A DNA stretch of 64,000 nt. Origin: JBMONI01 sp049324575. GTDB lineage: Bacteria; Omnitrophota; Omnitrophia; Omnitrophales; Aquincolibacteriaceae. The notes under the pieces were generated by a model, which saw nothing but the letters and a program-made list of their open reading frames with translations, did no database searches and was not told the origin of the DNA. Both the position numbers and the translations under genes were made by a program. Below are positions 40,530-50,551 of this stretch, one piece after another. How positions within the stretch are numbered: the stretch's first letter is position 1; each line of letters begins with the position of its first letter. The stretch is from NCBI GenBank assembly GCA_049324575.1, contig JBMONI010000024.1:124001-188000 (forward strand), written 5' to 3'.

Positions 40530-42289
40530 CTTTTCGGCCGAAGGCTTTCGGCCGTCCGCTCCATTCGGAGATTCTTGTTCAGGATCGCATTTTCGATCAC
40601 CAGCTCGATCCGGGCGCGGATCCTGTCAAGATGGAGTTGGATCCTTTCCGGGGGAACCCGAAAAGCATTCAGGATATGGCGATTCAGTTCGTAACTCGCC
40701 TGCCATTCCTCCATAACCACGATATCCGCACCGATCTCGTAAAGACGCGGGACGTCCCTTTCATAGCGGGTGCGCACGCCGATCATAACATCGGAGTTCA
40801 GCCGCTGAACGACACGGATGATCTGTCCATTCCCGCTCGCATCTCCGAAGCTAACGACCATTGCGCGGGCACGCGCAATACCGGCGCGTTCAAGCACCGC
40901 AATGTTCGCCGCATCCCCGTAAATGACATCGATCGCGGCCTGGCGGGCGGCCTTGACCTTTTGCGGGTTCATCTCGATCAGAACAAACGGGATCTTTTCC
41001 TCCCGGAACGTTTCCGCGAGATCCTTGCCCGAGGGGCCAAATCCGCAGAGAATCACATGCCCGCGATAGACAGGGCTCTCACGCCCGCTCTTTTTACGTT
41101 GTAGCTCAACGGCCTCAAGCAGATGCGGAGCCTCGAAAAACCGGAGGATCGGTCCTACCAACTGGAACAAAAGCGGGGTCAGAAGCATCGAAATAAAAGT
41201 CACCGAGAGAAGCAGGTTGTAGAAATAAGCATTCAACACCCCGGAATCTTTCGCTGTTTCGAGCAGGATAAAAGCAAACTCTCCGACCTGGCTCAAGATC
41301 AGCCCCGTCGCCATGGCCATGCGAAGCGGGAAGCCCATCCCGTGGATCACGCCCGTCATCAGGACAAAATTCACCAGGATCACAAGCGCAAGGGCCTTGA
41401 GAATATCGGGAAAATGCGCTAACGTAAAACGGACATCGAACAACAGTCCGATCGAAACGAAAAAGATGCTCACAAAAACATGCCGGAACGGGATCACCTC
41501 CCCGATGAAGTGATCGCCGAACTCCGTGTTGGCGAACATGACTCCGGCGAAAAACGCCCCGATGGCAAACGACAACCCAAGCTCCCCGCTCAGCCACGCC
41601 ATGCCGAGACAAACAACAACTGACATCAGGAAAAAGATCTCCCGGTTGCGGGTCATCGCGACCCGCCTCAGAAAAGCCGGAAGGACCGCTTTGGCGAGCA
41701 GCACGACCATCGTCACGAACAGGAGTGATTTCAGCAATGCCAGCCCCACGGTTCCGAGCGCATGTTTTTCGAGATCTAACATCCCGGTCGCGGGGATCAT
41801 CAGAAGCACGACCGCAAAATCCTGAAAAAGAAGGATCGCAAGCGCGACCCTGCCGTACTGGCTGTCGAGTTCGCCGCGGTCCATGAGGAATTTCAGAACG
41901 ATCGCTGTGGAGCTCAAAGCGATCATCGCACCCAGGAACCCCCCGATACGGAGATCCCACCCCTGGGCCTTTGCGAAAAAAATACCCAGGGCCGCCGACA
42001 CAACGATCTGGATCGCACCGCCCACGATCCCGATTCTCCCCAATCCTTTCATCCGATCGAACGAAAGTTCGAGGCCGATCGTCAGCATCAGGAGCACAAG
42101 ACCGACCCCCGCCATCTGACGAACCCGCTCGAGATCTTCGATCAACCTGAAGCCATGCGGACCGATGCAGATCCCCACCAAAAGATAGCCGAGGATCGAT
42201 GGAAGCCGGAAACGCTCGAAGGAATAAGCCACGAGCGCGGCGGGGATCAGAATCATCAAAAATTCGGAGAGGAAGGAAATATCTTCCAT
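40526..42289 (-). CDS. CPA2 cation:proton antiporter with TrkA-N domain (KefB/Ybal type)
   Basis: A 587-residue protein. The first 380 residues form about 12 membrane helices with GYLLVGICIGPHGF and the pore region VCLGMAWLSGELGLSFAIGAF. The cytoplasmic TrkA-N/RCK domain begins VILCGFGPSGKDLAE (Rossmann loop) around residue 410 and is followed by IDVIYGDAANIAVLE. Homologues exchange K+ or Na+ for protons and sense nucleotides or glutathione adducts. It lies 59 bp after a response-regulator gene and ends on the thrH stop. Confidence 0.93.
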   Translation of the reverse strand: MEDISFLSEFLMILIPAALVAYSFERFRLPSILGYLLVGICIGPHGFRLIEDLERVRQMAGVGLVLLMLTIGLELSFDRMKGLGRIGIVGGAIQIVVSAALGIFFAKAQGWDLRIGGFLGAMIALSSTAIVLKFLMDRGELDSQYGRVALAILLFQDFAVVLLMIPATGMLDLEKHALGTVGLALLKSLLFVTMVVLLAKAVLPAFLRRVAMTRNREIFFLMSVVVCLGMAWLSGELGLSFAIGAFFAGVMFANTEFGDHFIGEVIPFRHVFVSIFFVSIGLLFDVRFTLAHFPDILKALALVILVNFVLMTGVIHGMGFPLRMAMATGLILSQVGEFAFILLETAKDSGVLNAYFYNLLLSVTFISMLLTPLLFQLVGPILRFFEAPHLLEAVELQRKKSGRESPVYRGHVILCGFGPSGKDLAETFREEKIPFVLIEMNPQKVKAARQAAIDVIYGDAANIAVLERAGIARARAMVVSFGDASGNGQIIRVVQRLNSDVMIGVRTRYERDVPRLYEIGADIVVMEEWQASYELNRHILNAFRVPPERIQLHLDRIRARIELVIENAILNKNLRMERTAESLRPKS

Positions 42290-42348
42290 AGATCAGGGGT
42301 CCGCCTTCTTGGGAGGAAGACGGAACGCGAACGCTCGGCGAAGCCTAT

Positions 42349-42753
42349 TCACGATACGGAACGCGAAGGCGAGAGATGTTTTTCGATCTCGCGCAGGAGG
42401 TTTTTCGCTTCGAACGGTTTGACGATAAATTCCACCACGCCACCGATCAGGAAAAATTCGCGCATATTCGCCTTCGCGGTCAGCACAATGACCGGGATCG
42501 TTCCCATCAAACCCCGTTTTTTCATCTCCTGGAGGAAAGTCCCACCGTCCATACGGGGCATTAGAATATCGAGAAGGATCAGATCCGGCTTATCTACCGT
42601 GACGCGCTCCAGGGCTTCGATGCCGTCATAAGCCGTCAGGACTTCATAATGATTCGCTTCGAGGCGGGCCTTGATTAAATGGACGACGCCGGGCTCATCG
42701 TCGATCACAAGGATCTTTCTCTTCAGCCGTTCCTCCATGAAATCTTTCTTCAC
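42349..42753 (-). CDS. Single-domain response regulator
   Basis: A 134-residue receiver domain: KILVIDDEPGVV, phospho-acceptor in LILLDILMPRMDG, VIVLTAKAN and Lys in FIVKPFEAKNL. No output domain. A GTG start at 42753 forms GTGA with the DoxX stop, suggesting coupling; an ATG five codons on is the alternative. It stands between DoxX and the antiporter in one apparent operon. The kinase is not in the window. Confidence 0.92.
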   Translation of the reverse strand: MKKDFMEERLKRKILVIDDEPGVVHLIKARLEANHYEVLTAYDGIEALERVTVDKPDLILLDILMPRMDGGTFLQEMKKRGLMGTIPVIVLTAKANMREFFLIGGVVEFIVKPFEAKNLLREIEKHLSPSRSVS

Positions 42754-43190
42754 TGCTCCTTTTTACAGCATGGCGCCGGAGCGGACCGCTCCGCCGGCGG
42801 CTTTAAAAACCGGTCCAAACTCAGATCGCCGGGCCCACAAAGCACGAGCGCCCCCGCCATCACCCAGTAAGCCAAAGCCAGTTCTTTCGCGGAAAACGGA
42901 TCGGCCGCGTGATGGACAAAAGCCGCAACGGACATCGTGATCAACACCAAAAGAGCCGCAAGACGGGTTGCCAGGCCGAGGGCCAGTAAGATCCCCCCGA
43001 GAAATTCCGAGAGGGCCGCGGCCCAGGCGAATAGTTCAGGAAGCGGAGTCCCCATCGCGGCCACCGCCGAAGTAAAACCCGTCATCCCGCCCGAGAAGAT
43101 CTTTGCATAGCCGTGCGTGGCAATACCCGCCCCCATCAGGACACGAAGCCACAAAAGCCCTGCGTTCCGGAAACAGTCACCGCATTGCAT
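42750..43190 (-). CDS. DoxX-family membrane protein
   Basis: A 146-residue protein with four membrane helices. It shows LRVLMGAGIATHGYAKIF near the N-terminus and the ALSEFLGGILLALGLATRLAA block, which marks DoxX. DoxX proteins have been linked to thiosulfate:quinone oxidoreductase and to redox or oxidative-stress complexes, but most are uncharacterised. Cysteines near both ends (QCGDC, PCCKKEQ) might bind metal or form disulfides. AAGGAGG lies 5 bases before the ATG and a promoter candidate is 30 bp upstream. Confidence 0.9.
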   Translation of the reverse strand: MQCGDCFRNAGLLWLRVLMGAGIATHGYAKIFSGGMTGFTSAVAAMGTPLPELFAWAAALSEFLGGILLALGLATRLAALLVLITMSVAAFVHHAADPFSAKELALAYWVMAGALVLCGPGDLSLDRFLKPPAERSAPAPCCKKEQ

Positions 43191-43215
43191 GTTTTCCTCC
43201 TTGAACCTGAGTCCA

Positions 43216-43244
43216 AAATAACATATTTAAACAAGCCCCTGCAA
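43216..43244 (-). promoter_or_regulatory. Possible promoter of the DoxX operon
   Basis: On the minus strand TTGCAG (43244-43239), 17 bp and TTATTT (43221-43216) could form a weak sigma-70 promoter in the 74-bp gap after the lipoprotein gene. Confidence 0.4.
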
Positions 43245-43264
43245 CAACGACCTTGCCGGCAGTC

Positions 43265-43786
43265 CTAACCGCGCCGAGCCCCCAGCAGGAAGAAACTGTT
43301 TTCCTGCTCCGGGGTGCGTTTCAGATAAAGGGTGTACCGCCCTTCCGGCTCCTCTTCGGTGATCTTGAGCCCGAAAGTCTTTTCCGGATCGTGCACGGCA
43401 ACGCTGATCCATCCTTTCTCGACGAGCTTGGCCGGATCGGAGAAGTCCATGGTAAGGATCTTCAAGATCTGCCGCTTTGAAAGCGCTTCGGCCGCCTGGT
43501 CGAACTTGGAAGGCCCGCCGGAACGTTCCTGGGTAAATTCTCCTTTCGTCACCCGTTCGATCGCGAACAGAACAGCATAACGCATCGGCTCATTTCCAGC
43601 CGACAAAGGGACCGCATCGACCGTGATCCCCGGAACGACAACGCGGATAAGAATCGGCTGAACTTTTAAGGCGACATCCGCTTCCCGCCAAAGCCCGCCG
43701 GAAGCACCTCCTCCCGCACAGCCCGAATAGAAAATCGCCCCTCCCAAAAAAAAGGCGCCAAGCCATCTCCCGTATTTAATCTTCAT
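43265..43786 (-). CDS. Putative lipoprotein associated with the RND-like exporter
   Basis: A 173-residue protein with a lipoprotein signal: a basic start, hydrophobic stretch, and lipobox IFYSGC (Cys at about 22) followed by a Gly/Ser linker. The rest is a soluble domain that ends TYTLYLKRTPEQEN..., with no family recognised. The start at 43786 is 11 bp inside the exporter gene, so translation is coupled. It may be the periplasmic or outer-membrane partner of the exporter. Surface location depends on sorting signals I cannot judge. Confidence 0.7.
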   Translation of the reverse strand: MKIKYGRWLGAFFLGGAIFYSGCAGGGASGGLWREADVALKVQPILIRVVVPGITVDAVPLSAGNEPMRYAVLFAIERVTKGEFTQERSGGPSKFDQAAEALSKRQILKILTMDFSDPAKLVEKGWISVAVHDPEKTFGLKITEEEPEGRYTLYLKRTPEQENSFFLLGARRG

Positions 43787-45944
43787 CAGCGGGAACCCGT
43801 CTGAAAGGCTGCAACCAAATCGTGGAAAGCTTTGGGAAAACAAAAAGGGTGATGAGCGGGACCATCAACGAGCCGAGCACAACGGATAGTCCAAAGCGTT
43901 GTGTCGGCGGAAAAGCCGACAGCGCAAAGATCCCGAAGCCGGAACAGATGATCGCCATGGAGGAAAGCACGGGTTTCCAAAGCATGCGGCATCCTTCGAG
44001 CCAGGCCGTACGGACCTCCTGGCGGGGATTCGCGTTCCGGTATCGCTTGACGAAGATCATCATATACAGCATGGCATCGATCCCCATGGAGATCGCGAGG
44101 TTAGCGGCCGGAGAACTGATCACATCCATCGGAATACGGAAACCGCTGTTAAAACCCAGCATGCAAACCGGCACAAGGATCAGGCATGCGAGGAGAGCCA
44201 GCGTCGTACGAACGGACCTTGTGATACCAAAGCCCATACTGGCAAAAATGAAAACCAACAAGATCAGTCCGGAAATAATACTGTTGAGCAAAAGCTCGGA
44301 AAGTTTCCCTTGCAACAGATAGATCCCTCCCACAAAAAGCGGGACCAGCCCTTCCTGGCTGACGATCCCCCGGATCTGGTCCACCACCTGAGAGCGCTTG
44401 TAGAGGCGCCCCGTTTCATTCATACGCAAAACAAAAAGGGTCCGCGTCCTGTCTTTGGTCATAAAGAAAGGCGTGATCTCCCCGTATTCGGGACTTTCAA
44501 GGATCTTGATCAAACGGTCCGTCGACAGCATCGACGCCATCCGGTTCCGCTTGGCCTCGGCGACGATCAGCGGGAGCGAGACCGCGCTTCCCACTTCCGG
44601 ATGCTTTTCGAGGGCCACGTGCAGTTTCGCCATTTTAACGAAGTATTCGGAAGTATTCAGCGGCAAACCGCCTTTGGCCGAAATGACCACGGTCAGCGGG
44701 CTGCTGCCGCCATTATGATCGATATACTCGAGCCCGTCCCGGATCTCTCCCCCTTTTTTGAAATAAGCGAAAAGGTTGGGATCGGCATTCATCTTCGGAA
44801 GCTGCTGGCCCGCAAAAATAGCGAACGCCAGCATCAGAAAGAGAACGATCCCCTGGGTCTTTCGGATCCAGCCGTAGAAATCGACATGGCGGCGGATCCT
44901 TCCGCTCCAGACGAACTCTTTGCCTTCCTTGAGCCTCAAGAACCATGGATAGATGCAAAACGCGCTCAGGAAAGCGATCAGGGTCCCCAAAGAACCGGCG
45001 ATCCCGAACTGCCGCATCGGAGTTGCCTGGACGAAAAGACAACTGACAAATCCGAGCAAGGTCGTGAACATGCTCCAGAAGGCCGGTTGAAGGGTCAATT
45101 TGACGGCCTCAAGTGTCGTGCCGTAGGTCGAACCTTGTTTTTTACCGGCAAGGTCGCCCCAGTTATAGGTCAAAAAGACAATCGGACTGAGGGTCAGGAC
45201 GAAAACGATCGTCGAGATGTTCGCTGTCAGCGGACCGATCGACATATTGAGCGCTTTCGTCATGAGCAGGGTCAGCGCGCTTGAATTAAAACAGGCTACT
45301 AACGTGCCGAAGAGGATCCGGAAGGAGCCGAAGATCATGAAAAGAACAAATCCAAAAACTACGAGCGCAACCCCGCTGAAAACCTCCAGGTCTTTCATCA
45401 GATAGCGGCGGATCAGCTCCATGATATACGGCGCCCCGGAAACCATCACCTCAAAACCCGGTTTCGAGAAATACTCCCGGATCTTCTCCATTTTCGGGAC
45501 AAACTCTTCAGCCGGGATATTTTTCGTGAAGACCTGCAAGAAGGTCGCTGCGCCGTCGTCAGAGATCAGCACGCGTTTCCACAAAGGGCTTTCGATCGCA
45601 TCCTGGACATTTTTGGGGCCGTTCGTGATCGATTCGACGGCGACCACCTCCTCAAGCTTCATCAGCTCCACCGTAAGGTCTTTGATCCTCTGGTAATAGA
45701 CCGGACTGTGGATATCCCCCTTCACCCCGATAATGATCTGGGTCGGCTGAGGGAAAATAGCGGAAATGAGCTTATCGGACTGGAACTGGGGATCGTCACT
45801 CGAGAAGAAGAAATGCTCGTCAACGACCGGTTTGAGATCCACGTAGTGGATGAAAAAATACAGGACCGAAAAAGTGAAGATCAGCCACCCGAAGACCGGC
45901 GCAAGGACCGGCCACCCGGATTGTCGTTTGCCTCCTAACAGCAT
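43776..45944 (-). CDS. RND/MMPL-superfamily exporter
   Basis: A 722-residue protein with twelve predicted helices in two repeats of 1+5, each led by a large periplasmic loop (about residues 40-195 and 385-555). The MMPL-like blocks are MIFGSFRILFGTLVACFNSSALTLL (split by turns) and a second set with SMGIDAMLYMMIFVKRYR. This branch carries lipids, hopanoids or other hydrophobic molecules and is shorter than AcrB. It sits in an operon with AsmA, PEGA, GT2 and BrkB genes, so lipid or glycolipid export is plausible. Substrate unknown. Confidence 0.87.
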   Translation of the reverse strand: MLLGGKRQSGWPVLAPVFGWLIFTFSVLYFFIHYVDLKPVVDEHFFFSSDDPQFQSDKLISAIFPQPTQIIIGVKGDIHSPVYYQRIKDLTVELMKLEEVVAVESITNGPKNVQDAIESPLWKRVLISDDGAATFLQVFTKNIPAEEFVPKMEKIREYFSKPGFEVMVSGAPYIMELIRRYLMKDLEVFSGVALVVFGFVLFMIFGSFRILFGTLVACFNSSALTLLMTKALNMSIGPLTANISTIVFVLTLSPIVFLTYNWGDLAGKKQGSTYGTTLEAVKLTLQPAFWSMFTTLLGFVSCLFVQATPMRQFGIAGSLGTLIAFLSAFCIYPWFLRLKEGKEFVWSGRIRRHVDFYGWIRKTQGIVLFLMLAFAIFAGQQLPKMNADPNLFAYFKKGGEIRDGLEYIDHNGGSSPLTVVISAKGGLPLNTSEYFVKMAKLHVALEKHPEVGSAVSLPLIVAEAKRNRMASMLSTDRLIKILESPEYGEITPFFMTKDRTRTLFVLRMNETGRLYKRSQVVDQIRGIVSQEGLVPLFVGGIYLLQGKLSELLLNSIISGLILLVFIFASMGFGITRSVRTTLALLACLILVPVCMLGFNSGFRIPMDVISSPAANLAISMGIDAMLYMMIFVKRYRNANPRQEVRTAWLEGCRMLWKPVLSSMAIICSGFGIFALSAFPPTQRFGLSVVLGSLMVPLITLFVFPKLSTIWLQPFRRVPADED

Positions 45945-45974
45945 GGCTCCATCCGTTCCCTCGCCTGGCCCTGC

Positions 45975-47315
45975 TTATTTTCTCTGTGCCGGTAAGGCCA
46001 ATTTCTTGATCAGAACATTCTCCGGCGCATCTTCCATCCGCTGGCGCAGAAGCGCCAAATGCCGCTGGATCTCCCGCATTTCTTCGGATTCCGCGACCGG
46101 GATATTATCGGTCCCGAATTGTTCCAAACTGTCGAGGACTTTCTTCACGGTCAGGGTCTCAGGCGCCATCCCCGGCTGGTAAGCAAGCGCCTTGGCCTGT
46201 TCTTGAGGGATTTCGGTCAGCACACCGCTTCCGACAAGCTCGTGGAGGATCTGCCGCACCAGCCGGACCGGAATTTCGAGTTCACGGGAAAGCTCATTAT
46301 CGGTCACGGGTTTTTCACCACGGATGAAACGGCTGACGCATTTTTCGACCACCGCAACGGCAAGGGTCTTCCGGAAAGCGATACTCGCCTTTTGGCAATC
46401 CGGTTCGAACTCGTATGTATCCACGTTCTGATGCGCAAAAGAGATCTCGGCCCCTAACAGAACGACAAGCCAGCTGAGCTGAAGCCAGACCAAGAATAAC
46501 GGCAGGGCAGCAAAGCTCCCGTAGATCGCGCCATAATTGGCCACCCCGATCTGGAACCGGATATAGGCCCATTGGACCAGCTGATAAATGATGCCCGCGA
46601 TGAGCCCGCCCAGGATCCCCGAAGGAACGCGGACATTCGTGTTCGGCATATAGACATAGATAAAACTGAACAAACCCGCAATCACAAGTAAAGGGAAAAG
46701 CTTCATCCCCATCAGGATCAAGGAACTAAAAACACCCAGGATCGCCATTTTTTCTGCGATATGATGGATCTGGCTTACGAGATAAACGTTCAAACTTCCT
46801 GACATGATGAAAAGCAGAGGACAGATCAACATCAGCGAAAGATAATCGGTGAACTTACGGCCCATCGAGCGGCTGGTTTGTACGCCCCAGATATCATTAA
46901 AGGACTCTTCGATTTGTCCCAAAACCTTGATGATCGCCCAAAAAAGGAAAATGACGCCGACCCCCGCGACAAGCCCTCCCTTGGTGTTCTCAAGGAGAGT
47001 CCTTGAGAAATCGATGACCTGGACCATCACGGTCTGATAGCTCTGCATTTCGGTCAAAAGCTGTGCCTCCAATTTTTTCTCAAGGCCAAACCCCTTCGCG
47101 ATCCCAAAAAGCATCGCGAGGACCGGAACGATCGAAAGAAGAGAATAGAAGGTCAACGCCGAGGCGCGGAGATTGCATTTGTCCTTATGGAATTGTTTGA
47201 ACGAAAGGACCAGGATCCGCAGCGAACGGATCCAAAAAGATCTCGTTCTGGAAAGACGGCTTGCCCGTATCCGCCAGAGGTCATCGCCAAAATATTTTTT
47301 GATGAATTCCGCCAT
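45975..47315 (-). CDS. YihY/BrkB-family membrane protein
   Basis: A 446-residue protein. The N-terminal 290 residues hold six membrane helices with DKCNLRASALTFYSLLSIVP, diagnostic of YihY/BrkB (formerly mis-called RNase BN). The C-terminal 150 residues form a soluble winged-helix-like part (ELSRELEIPVRLVRQILHELV) seen in longer members. Recent work links YhdP/TamB-type AsmA proteins and such envelope proteins to lipid homeostasis; for YihY itself function is unsettled. ATG 47315 has AAAGGAG 9 bases upstream; the longer frame to 47402 is rejected. Confidence 0.9.
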   Translation of the reverse strand: MAEFIKKYFGDDLWRIRASRLSRTRSFWIRSLRILVLSFKQFHKDKCNLRASALTFYSLLSIVPVLAMLFGIAKGFGLEKKLEAQLLTEMQSYQTVMVQVIDFSRTLLENTKGGLVAGVGVIFLFWAIIKVLGQIEESFNDIWGVQTSRSMGRKFTDYLSLMLICPLLFIMSGSLNVYLVSQIHHIAEKMAILGVFSSLILMGMKLFPLLVIAGLFSFIYVYMPNTNVRVPSGILGGLIAGIIYQLVQWAYIRFQIGVANYGAIYGSFAALPLFLVWLQLSWLVVLLGAEISFAHQNVDTYEFEPDCQKASIAFRKTLAVAVVEKCVSRFIRGEKPVTDNELSRELEIPVRLVRQILHELVGSGVLTEIPQEQAKALAYQPGMAPETLTVKKVLDSLEQFGTDNIPVAESEEMREIQRHLALLRQRMEDAPENVLIKKLALPAQRK

Positions 47316-47405
47316 GGAACATTTCTCCTTTAATAAGTCTGCGCTTCGGAAGACTTTTCCCAGAACATCATGATAGCGAATCCCGAGAGCGACGGCCAGC
47401 AAAAA

Positions 47406-49064
47406 TCATGCGTGTCCGCTATCATGGAGTTTGGTTTTTTGGGTAACATAAAATTCCATCCGCTGCCCCAACATCAAGCGGGTCTGGGCATCCAGGGCCG
47501 GAACGGCGCTCAGCAGGATCGCCACGACGGGAATGAGGAACCATTCAAAAGCATGCCGGATCCGCCGAAGGACCGGATAACGGATCTTCTTGTCCGGGAG
47601 CAGCGCAAGGCTGAGGAGTATCGTCACCGCAAAGGAGACCCAGGCGATATTGAAAAGGGTCCCGGTGATCCGCGGGGCATTGTAATAGAGGACCGAATTC
47701 GCCAGATCGCTCTTGGAAAGCAGGATCGGGACCCAACCGATAAAAGCAAGGATAAAAGGACAGGTCGCCCAGGAAATATGAACCTCGATCAGCTTATAGA
47801 GATAAGAAATCTTGGAGGGCCAGGTCATTTTCCTGTTCTTCAGGAACGCCCGGATCACGATCGGGAAATTCTCGATCCCCCAAGCCCAACGGCGTTTTTG
47901 CTTGTAAATATTTTTCATAGTCTCCCAACGCGTCCCGGCACAGGCGGCATCCATCGACAGCGTCGTATACATCGGCACGACCCGGTAATCACCGTCATAG
48001 TGGATCAAGGCCTTCCAGAAAATGGCCGAGTCGTCCGAGATCATATCGACCGGCCAATAGCCGACCTCTTCCAGAGCTCTAAAGCTCATACTGTGACTTG
48101 AGAAGGTCACGAGTTTTTCCGAATGGGTCGCCTCGGTAAGCTGGAGGAAGGATGCGCCCATCTCCAGCACCCGGGCAAAGCTCGGCACATCCCATATATT
48201 ATTGTTAAAAACCGGCATGGGCTGAAAACTCGAGCGATCCCGGTTCGGGCTCGCCAGGAAGCAATAGGTCAGGCAAGAAAAATAATTCGCGCTCACGACC
48301 GTATCGGCGTCAAAACAGGAAACGATCACATGTTCGGCGGCGATCTGATGTTTGCGGAAATATTCCGTTGCGAACTTGGCCGCATGCGTCACATTCGCGC
48401 CCTTCACGCGGGCCTCTCCGGGAACCCCATCGGGATGGAATACCACAAAGAACTCGAGAAATTGCTTTAAATATTTCTCCCGCAAAGCCCTCGCCGCTTC
48501 CTTGACCTCTGCCGGGGCTCTTTCTTCCACGGCGAGAATGACGATCATCCGCCGGCTCGGGAAGTCCCCCCGGACAATACTTTCGATCCCCGGCTCCACA
48601 ACCTCGGCCGTTTCATGGATGATCGGAATGATCACCAGGTGACAAATCGCTTCGGAAGGAGGAACGGAAGCCTCGCTTTTCGCAAGCATTTTGAGTTCAG
48701 CGCGATAGATCTTCTCCGAGATCCATCCTCGGATTCCTTCGCGCGCAGGCGCTTTGTTCCATGTCCCTTTGGATCGCGGTTCCCACCGGTCAAAAGCACG
48801 GATCCGCGCCATCCAATCGGTTTTTTTCTCAAGATGCAAACGGCCGTAAGAGAGGAGCAGGAAAAGCGTCATATAGGTCAGGCGAAGCATCCAATAAAAA
48901 TTCAGCACAATGATGCTAATGACAGCGGGAACGGGCGCCAGCATGCAAAGCAGGATGATCCCCAAGAGGACCGACCAGCTAAAAGAGGCCGGGAGGATCG
49001 CGGCCAGGCGGGCGATGATCTTCTCGGAAGCGCTCCGGCAGCGCCCCGTGTATTCAAACTTCAT
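47406..49064 (-). CDS. Membrane-bound GT2 glycosyltransferase (cellulose-synthase-like)
   Basis: A 552-residue protein with two N-terminal helices (about 28-75), a GT-A domain and about four C-terminal helices. The catalytic domain shows DAD in VSCFDADTVVS, the acceptor-site Asp region MISDDSAIFWKAL, and QKRRWAWGIEN matching Q-x-x-RW. Those are the hallmarks of processive or membrane GT2 enzymes (CesA/CHS/HAS type). The product is unknown. It overlaps the PEGA gene stop by ATGA and is followed by BrkB. It may make a membrane-linked glycan or glycolipid exported by the RND protein. Confidence 0.88.
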   Translation of the reverse strand: MKFEYTGRCRSASEKIIARLAAILPASFSWSVLLGIILLCMLAPVPAVISIIVLNFYWMLRLTYMTLFLLLSYGRLHLEKKTDWMARIRAFDRWEPRSKGTWNKAPAREGIRGWISEKIYRAELKMLAKSEASVPPSEAICHLVIIPIIHETAEVVEPGIESIVRGDFPSRRMIVILAVEERAPAEVKEAARALREKYLKQFLEFFVVFHPDGVPGEARVKGANVTHAAKFATEYFRKHQIAAEHVIVSCFDADTVVSANYFSCLTYCFLASPNRDRSSFQPMPVFNNNIWDVPSFARVLEMGASFLQLTEATHSEKLVTFSSHSMSFRALEEVGYWPVDMISDDSAIFWKALIHYDGDYRVVPMYTTLSMDAACAGTRWETMKNIYKQKRRWAWGIENFPIVIRAFLKNRKMTWPSKISYLYKLIEVHISWATCPFILAFIGWVPILLSKSDLANSVLYYNAPRITGTLFNIAWVSFAVTILLSLALLPDKKIRYPVLRRIRHAFEWFLIPVVAILLSAVPALDAQTRLMLGQRMEFYVTQKTKLHDSGHA

Positions 49065-50542
49065 GAAGCCGGCGCCGTTTCTTTCTCTCCGGTAGAGAAC
49101 TCCGGAAGCGTCAGGATCGAAAGGAGATTCCGCGGGAGGATCTCGCTGCTGTAAAGGAAACCGTCTTCGCTCCCGAGATAGTAAAGCTGGCCGGATTTCT
49201 CATCATAGAAGATTCCAGAGCCCTGGCGTACTTTGAGGATCGGACGGACCGCTGACGATTCAGCGTTCCCGGACTCAGCGATCCACACCTGCTCCCCTTC
49301 CCGAAATATAAAATGGGAACCTTCGTACACCCAGAATGCCTGCTCCACCGAGTCCTTCCCGTCATAGACCCATTCGATCTTGGGCATGGTCTCAAAAACT
49401 TCTTTCTTCCTTTGTTTGCCGGAAAAAGAAAGGATCCCGAGACGGTGGCCCGCAAGGACCAGGATGTCCCGGCTGTCTCCGCGGTCATAAACGAGGTCCT
49501 GGACTCCTTTCTCAGCAAAAAGATACGGCAAACGATTTCCGACCAGTTTGCCTTCATCGCTCAAGAAAAAGAGGAGATCCTCTTCAAGGACCTTGATCTC
49601 AAAAAAGCGGTCGCGCCCGAGAAGCGCGTCAAAGAAAACAGGGTCAAGACGGAGAGTTTCTTTTTTGGAACATTCGGTATTGCAACGAAAAAACTCGCCT
49701 TCGCGGCTCAGACCGTAAAATTTAGGCCCGAAAAATGACCGCAAAAGACCGTAGGCCCGCATCCCGGAGAACTGCCGCGGAACCACTGCCCGGGATGAAA
49801 TATCGATCCGGTCGAGGAAACCGTCATAAAAGTTGAATATATCGGACGGAGCCGCCGTATCCCAGAGAAGCCGCTTGGGTTCTTGGATAAAAAGCCCGGA
49901 CAGATCGGCCGGTTCGGCACCGCGGTTGCTCATCCGAACCCAATCATACCGGGATCTCCCGATCAGAGTCCCCGATCTCACCAGGATCGCTTCGCTCTCC
50001 GGAACCTGATGGACCTTCTGGATAGGCAAGGTCAAGTCGACCTGAGGATTGTTGGTAAACAACGGCTCCGCTATCCGTGCCGCCAAGTCATAAAGATAGA
50101 GGTCTCCCAGCGTATTGCCCCGCCGGAGAAGGATCCCGTCCCGTCCGAGGGGATAAATCGCCGTCGATGCTTTATCGAAAAGAAGTTCGGCCTTGAGCTT
50201 TTCCGGCAGTAAAAGGATCTTACTGAATGACTCGGCCCGGCCCGGCTGGATCGTCACCCGTTGTTGCCACGGCCGATGGCCTGAAAGCGACACCTGGATA
50301 TCGTAATCACCGGCCGTGAGATCAGAGATGACCGTAGGGGTTTTTTTCGAATGGAGTTTTCCGTCAACCCATATTTCCGCCCCTTCCGGCACCGACACAA
50401 GATGGATCACCCCCATTTTGACGATCTGAGGAGCCTGACTGGGTTTTAAAAAATAACCAAGCGAATACAGGACCAGAAGAGGACATACGCCGAGGAACAC
50501 CGCGAGAAAAATATAAAAAAATATCTTCCGCAGAAGGTTCAT
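49061..50542 (-). CDS. PEGA-domain membrane-anchored protein
   Basis: A 493-residue protein with one N-terminal anchor (about residues 7-29) and an extracytoplasmic part. A PEGA domain (about 48-115) contains VSVPEGAEIWVDGKLHSKKTP and LTAGDYDIQVSLSGHRPW. After it, about 370 residues rich in beta-strands look like a propeller or similar repeat fold. PEGA domains resemble S-layer or surface-binding modules. It lies 9 bp after the AsmA gene and overlaps the GT2 gene, so envelope function is likely; the exact role is unknown. Confidence 0.78.
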   Translation of the reverse strand: MNLLRKIFFYIFLAVFLGVCPLLVLYSLGYFLKPSQAPQIVKMGVIHLVSVPEGAEIWVDGKLHSKKTPTVISDLTAGDYDIQVSLSGHRPWQQRVTIQPGRAESFSKILLLPEKLKAELLFDKASTAIYPLGRDGILLRRGNTLGDLYLYDLAARIAEPLFTNNPQVDLTLPIQKVHQVPESEAILVRSGTLIGRSRYDWVRMSNRGAEPADLSGLFIQEPKRLLWDTAAPSDIFNFYDGFLDRIDISSRAVVPRQFSGMRAYGLLRSFFGPKFYGLSREGEFFRCNTECSKKETLRLDPVFFDALLGRDRFFEIKVLEEDLLFFLSDEGKLVGNRLPYLFAEKGVQDLVYDRGDSRDILVLAGHRLGILSFSGKQRKKEVFETMPKIEWVYDGKDSVEQAFWVYEGSHFIFREGEQVWIAESGNAESSAVRPILKVRQGSGIFYDEKSGQLYYLGSEDGFLYSSEILPRNLLSILTLPEFSTGEKETAPAS

Positions 50543-50551
50543 AGCGCCTCG